Assembly: GCA_030425055.1 (NCBI GenBank)
Contig: JAUHVN010000107.1
Span: forward strand, 1-8,472
DNA from: Actinomycetes bacterium
Lineage (GTDB): Bacteria; Actinomycetota; Actinomycetes; Actinomycetales; Microbacteriaceae
Direction: 5' to 3'
DNA: 8,472 bases
Shown: positions 5,950-8,472 of the stretch, piece by piece
Layout of the letters: the number at the start of each line of letters is the position of its first letter
Numbering within the stretch: position 1 is the stretch's first letter
Position numbers and translations under genes: made by a program
Notes under the pieces: generated by a model
Databases searched by the model: none
What the model saw: the letters and a program-made list of their open reading frames with translations, nothing else
Told to the model about the DNA's origin: nothing

Positions 5950-6921
5950 CTAGGCCTTCTTCTTCGCGTTCAGCGCGTCGATCAGCTGCGGGACCACGGT
6001 GAACAGGTCGCCGACGACGCCGAAGTCGGCGATCTCGAAGATCGGGGCGTCGCCGTCCTTGTTGATCGCGACGATCGTCTTCGCGGTCTGCATGCCCGCC
6101 TTGTGCTGGATCGCACCCGAGATCCCGAGCGCGACATACAACTGCGGGCTGACCGAGACACCGGTCTGTCCGACCTGGTACGACTGCGGCACGTACCCGG
6201 CATCCACCGCGGCACGCGACGCGCCCACCGCGGCGCCGAGCGCGTCGGCGAGGTCCTCGACCAGAGCGAACTTCTCCTCCGACCCCAACCCGCGACCGCC
6301 CGAGACGACCTTCGCGGCACCCCGCAGCTCGGGGCGGGTCGACGACACCACTGCGGCTTCGACCTCGCCGAACGTGGCGACCTTCCGACCGGATGCCGCC
6401 ACCTCCAGGGTCTCCACCACCGGAGACTCGACGGCGGCTGCGCGGGCGTCGATGGAGCCTTGCCGGATCGTGACCACCGGAGCACCCCACGTCACCGCGG
6501 AATCGACGTTGTACGCGCCGCCGTAGACGGAATGGTGGGCGACCACACCCTCGGCGTCGCGCGAGACACCGACCGCGTCGACCGCGACCGCCGACTGCGA
6601 CCGGGCCGCGAACCGTGCCGCGGCCTCACGCCCCTCGATCGAGTGCGACACCAGGATCGCGTCCGGCCGCACCAACGCTGCGGCCGCCGTCAGCGCGTCG
6701 GCGACATGCGCCGCCCCGCCCGCACCGGGCGCGGAGACCAGCACCGTACCGGCACCGGCAGCACCGGCATCCGCCGCCAGCTTCTCGTCACCGACCACCA
6801 AGGCGATCGGGGTGCCGACACCGGATGCCGCACCCAGCAGCCCCGCCGCCGACGACGCCAACTCCCCCGCGGGGGTGACGTCCAGCAGCACCAGGATCGA
6901 ATCGTCCGCGAACTCCGCCAT
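5950..6921 (-). CDS. etfA: Electron transfer flavoprotein alpha subunit
   Basis: The 323-residue product is the FAD-binding subunit of the EtfAB heterodimer, which accepts electrons from acyl-CoA and other dehydrogenases in the cytoplasm. The C-terminal FAD domain is clear: SGGRGLGSEEKF (207-218), QSYQVGQTGVSVSP (246-259) and LYVALGISGAIQHKAGM (261-277) leading to N287. These match the EtfA family signature with its Q-H and A-I-N positions. The N-terminal alpha/beta domain (1-190) is the more variable part expected. The ATG at 6921 is chosen because GAAGGGG lies about 6 nt upstream and the family N-terminus starts here; an in-frame GTG at 6936, overlapping the etfB stop, is the alternative. 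It follows etfB by 11 nt and precedes the cytochrome b gene by 10 nt. No ferredoxin domain is fused, and nothing in the sequence shows whether the pair is bifurcating. Confidence 0.97.
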   Translation of the reverse strand: MAEFADDSILVLLDVTPAGELASSAAGLLGAASGVGTPIALVVGDEKLAADAGAAGAGTVLVSAPGAGGAAHVADALTAAAALVRPDAILVSHSIEGREAAARFAARSQSAVAVDAVGVSRDAEGVVAHHSVYGGAYNVDSAVTWGAPVVTIRQGSIDARAAAVESPVVETLEVAASGRKVATFGEVEAAVVSSTRPELRGAAKVVSGGRGLGSEEKFALVEDLADALGAAVGASRAAVDAGYVPQSYQVGQTGVSVSPQLYVALGISGAIQHKAGMQTAKTIVAINKDGDAPIFEIADFGVVGDLFTVVPQLIDALNAKKKA

Positions 6922-6932
6922 CACAAACCCCT

Positions 6933-7709
6933 TCACGCCAGCCGGTTCTCGATCAGGAACGCCGCGAGCTTCTCGCCGGCATCCCCCTCATCGGTGATCT
7001 TCACCCCGGCCTCACGCGGCGGCTTCTCACCCAACCCAATCACGATCGACCGCGACCACTCCGTCGAATGCGGATCGATCCCCAGGTCATCGAGAGAGAT
7101 CGTCTCGAACGGCTTCTTCTTCGCCGCCATGATGCCCTTGAAGTTCGGGAACCGCGCATCCGGCAGCGCTTCGGTGATCGAGATCACCGCCGGCAGCTCC
7201 GCCTCGACCGTCACCGTGCCGCCGTCCGTCGCCCGCACCCCCGACACCGACGACTCGCCGATCTCCACCGAGTTCAGCATCGTCGCCGCCGGCACATCCA
7301 GCAGTTCCGCCACCATCACCGGGATGACCCCGCCCGTGCCGTCCGTCGACAGGTTCCCGCCGATCACCAGATCGAACCCGGTCCGCTTGATCGCCGCCGC
7401 GAGCACCTGCGCCGTGAGACCCAGGTCCGCGCCCAGCAGGCCCTCGTCGACGACCTGCACCGCCGACCCCGCACCCATCGCGAGACCCTTCCGCACCGTC
7501 GCCGCCGCATCCCCCGACGCCATCGACAGCACGACCACCTCGGTGCCCTCGTGCGCGTCCGCGTACGACAACGCGACCTCGAGCGCACGCTCGCCGATCT
7601 CATCGATCACACGCTCCGACGCGGCCCGATCCGCAAGACCGGTCTCCAACGACAGCTTGCGATCCCCATAGGTATCCGGGACCTCTTTGACCAGGACGAC
7701 GATCTTCAT
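6933..7709 (-). CDS. etfB: Electron transfer flavoprotein beta subunit
   Basis: This 258-residue protein is the partner of EtfA and carries the AMP (or second FAD) site of the heterodimer. It starts MKIVVLVKEVPDTYGDRKL, the standard EtfB N-terminus. The nucleotide loop is GGNLSTDGTGGVIP (117-130), and the family signature near the C-terminus is seen as ALPDARFPNFKGIMAAKKKP (181-200). The ATG at 7709 is supported by the family start and by a GGAGCG ribosome site a few nt upstream. It is the first gene of the etfB-etfA-cytochrome b operon and diverges from a marR gene with 72 bp between starts, so that regulator is the obvious candidate to control it. The length is normal and no key block is missing. 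Confidence 0.97.
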   Translation of the reverse strand: MKIVVLVKEVPDTYGDRKLSLETGLADRAASERVIDEIGERALEVALSYADAHEGTEVVVLSMASGDAAATVRKGLAMGAGSAVQVVDEGLLGADLGLTAQVLAAAIKRTGFDLVIGGNLSTDGTGGVIPVMVAELLDVPAATMLNSVEIGESSVSGVRATDGGTVTVEAELPAVISITEALPDARFPNFKGIMAAKKKPFETISLDDLGIDPHSTEWSRSIVIGLGEKPPREAGVKITDEGDAGEKLAAFLIENRLA

Positions 7710-7781
7710 TTCGCTCCGCTCCGTCGGTCTTCCGAGTCTACGGGCACCCGATACCGTGAAAGGAAAGACGGGAGGCGCCGC
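7710..7781. promoter_or_regulatory. Divergent marR-etfB control region
   Basis: Seventy-two bases separate the two divergent starts, so promoters for both directions must fit here or overlap a start. For marR, TACCGT (7752-7757, + strand) is a plausible -10 box about 25 nt before the ATG. For etfB, TAGACT (7740-7735, - strand) is a plausible -10 box about 26 nt before its ATG. Neither has a convincing -35 box. The two -10 candidates lie 11 nt apart and flank a short palindrome, CGGG-CA-CCCG (7741-7750), which is a possible but short operator core. A repressor bound here would affect both promoters. Confidence 0.45.
7771..7775 (+). promoter_or_regulatory. Ribosome binding site of marR
   Basis: GGAGG lies 6 nt before the ATG at 7782. 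It fixes the start and excludes the long upstream extension of the same frame across etfB. Confidence 0.85.
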
Positions 7782-8318
7782 ATGCCCAGGAACGCCCCGC
7801 TGCCGGTCGACCCGATCGCCGAGGCCAAGCGCCAGTGGGTGGCGCACGGCTGGCAGGATGCCGCGGCCGGCATGACCCTCGTCACGTCGATCATGCGCGC
7901 CCACCAGCTGCTGCTCGCCCGCATCGACGCGACGCTGCGGCCGTTCGGCCTGTCGTTCGCGCGGTACGAGATGCTGCGTCTGCTCGGCTTCACGCGCACC
8001 GGACGGATGCCGATGGCCAGCGCCATCGCGCGCCTGCAGGTGCATCCCACGAGCGTCACGAACACCGTCGATCGACTGACGCGTGACGGGCTCGTCGAGC
8101 GCGAGCCGCACCCGGTCGACGGCCGCGCGGCCATGCTCGTGCTGACGGATGCCGGGCGGGACCTCGTCGAGCGGGCGACGGCGGCGCTCAACACGAACGT
8201 GTTCGACAGCCCGGGGCTGCCCGACGAGGACACCGCCGAGGTCGTGCGGCTCATCGCGCGGCTGCGCAAGGGCGCCGGCGACTTCACCGATCCGCGGCCG
8301 CTGCCCGATCCGTTGTAA
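7782..8318 (+). CDS. MarR-family transcriptional regulator
   Basis: The 178-residue protein has a winged helix-turn-helix of the MarR type. Helices cover about 28-56, and the DNA-binding part runs from FARYEMLRLLGF (59-70) through the recognition helix HPTSVTNTVDRLTRDGLVER (88-107). The wing is PVDGRAAMLVLTDAGR (111-126), with the conserved D-x-R at D113-R115. A C-terminal dimerisation helix lies at about 146-165. The ATG at 7782 has a strong GGAGG site (7771-7775) at 6-nt spacing. MarR proteins act as dimers that usually repress adjacent or divergent genes and are released by a small ligand, often an aromatic or acyl-CoA compound. Its place back to back with etfB, and end to end with an enoyl-CoA hydratase, suggests control of acyl-CoA degradation or electron transfer genes. 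That is inference; the ligand is unknown. Confidence 0.95.
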   Translation: MPRNAPLPVDPIAEAKRQWVAHGWQDAAAGMTLVTSIMRAHQLLLARIDATLRPFGLSFARYEMLRLLGFTRTGRMPMASAIARLQVHPTSVTNTVDRLTRDGLVEREPHPVDGRAAMLVLTDAGRDLVERATAALNTNVFDSPGLPDEDTAEVVRLIARLRKGAGDFTDPRPLPDPL

Positions 8319-8322
8319 CCCG

Positions 8323-8472
8323 TCACCGGTTCTGGAAGTCCGGCGACCGCTTCTCGCGGAAGGCGGCCATGCCCTCCTTCTGGTCGGCGGTGTCGAACAG
8401 CGACGCGAAGACGTGGCGCTCGAACCGCAGGCCCTCGGCGAGCGGGGTCTCCATCGCGGCATCCAGTGCCAC
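8323..8472 (-). CDS. Enoyl-CoA hydratase/isomerase family, C-terminal end only
   Basis: The frame is open from the right window edge to a TGA at 8323-8325, giving 49 visible residues. They contain ALDAAMETPLAEGLRFE, then SLFDTADQKEGMAAFREKR and SPDFQNR. This is the C-terminal helix region of the crotonase family, where an LxxGLxxE segment is followed by the conserved D-Q-x-E-G-M-x-A-F-x-E-K-R block before the stop. Typical members of about 255-265 residues hydrate trans-2-enoyl-CoA in beta-oxidation or related acyl-CoA pathways; the catalytic Glu residues lie outside the window. The gene converges on marR with only 4 nt between stops. Members that act as isomerases or dehydratases cannot be excluded from this fragment. 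Confidence 0.9.
   Translation of the reverse strand: MALDAAMETPLAEGLRFERHVFASLFDTADQKEGMAAFREKRSPDFQNR

Noticed and set aside
4188..6002. A 604-codon open frame on the + strand opposite the cytochrome b gene.
   Set aside because: Its product is a Gly/Arg/Asp-rich composition typical of antisense frames in high-GC DNA. The minus-strand frame has clear membrane helices and family features.
5638..7671. A 677-codon open frame on the + strand opposite etfA and etfB.
   Set aside because: etfA and etfB on the minus strand carry unmistakable family signatures; the + frame shows no recognisable domain.
8319..8322. Terminator between the convergent marR and enoyl-CoA hydratase genes.
   Set aside because: The gap is 4 nt and I see no strong stem-loop with a T-run nearby on either strand.
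7710..8462. 5' extension of the etfB frame across marR.
   Set aside because: EtfB families start at the MKIVVLVKE segment at 7709; upstream residues are antisense to marR.

Overview
The window is very GC-rich, gene-dense bacterial DNA with short or overlapping gene junctions. It uses GTG as well as ATG starts and carries many copies of the heptamer GGATGCC/GGCATCC. With the gene content (a CofE-type F420 ligase, NarL-type two-component pair, EtfAB and a fatty-acid-type enoyl-CoA hydratase) this points to an actinobacterium, most likely of the Microbacteriaceae (Microbacterium-like). The family assignment is an inference from base composition and protein style. There is no rRNA, tRNA, CRISPR array, IS element or phage gene.

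Layout. (1) Positions 2-1256, + strand: the end of a GNAT acetyltransferase and, 7 nt later, a stand-alone CofE-type coenzyme F420-0:L-glutamate ligase. (2) Positions 1273-4165, - strand, convergent with cofE: a three-gene signalling operon read from right to left. It comprises a membrane NarL-family histidine kinase, a LuxR-type response regulator and a single-pass membrane protein with a DUF4097-like beta-repeat domain. Kinase and regulator overlap by 13 nt, and regulator and membrane protein by an ATGA. (3) Positions 4254-7709, - strand: a compact operon etfB-etfA-cytochrome b membrane protein with junctions of 11 and 10 nt. (4) Positions 7782-8318, + strand: a MarR-family regulator divergent from etfB, with 72 bp between the two starts. 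(5) Positions 8323-8472, - strand: the C-terminal end of an enoyl-CoA hydratase, convergent with marR.

The most interesting element is the etfB-etfA-cytochrome b cluster. EtfAB normally collects electrons from acyl-CoA dehydrogenases and passes them to ETF:quinone oxidoreductase. Here no such enzyme is next to it. Instead there is a six-helix membrane protein with four well-placed candidate haem histidines, two of them 14 residues apart as in FdnI/HyaC-type di-haem cytochromes b. In front of the membrane part lies a ~255-residue Ala/Pro-rich region, predicted cytoplasmic. It carries three copies of a near-identical 16-residue peptide (consensus LRRGLPRTPGGEPWPP), each followed by a VQPRQ peptide. 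The working hypothesis is that the repeats dock EtfAB at the membrane and the cytochrome b carries its electrons to the quinone pool. The neighbouring MarR regulator and enoyl-CoA hydratase fit a fatty-acid or acyl-CoA degradation setting.
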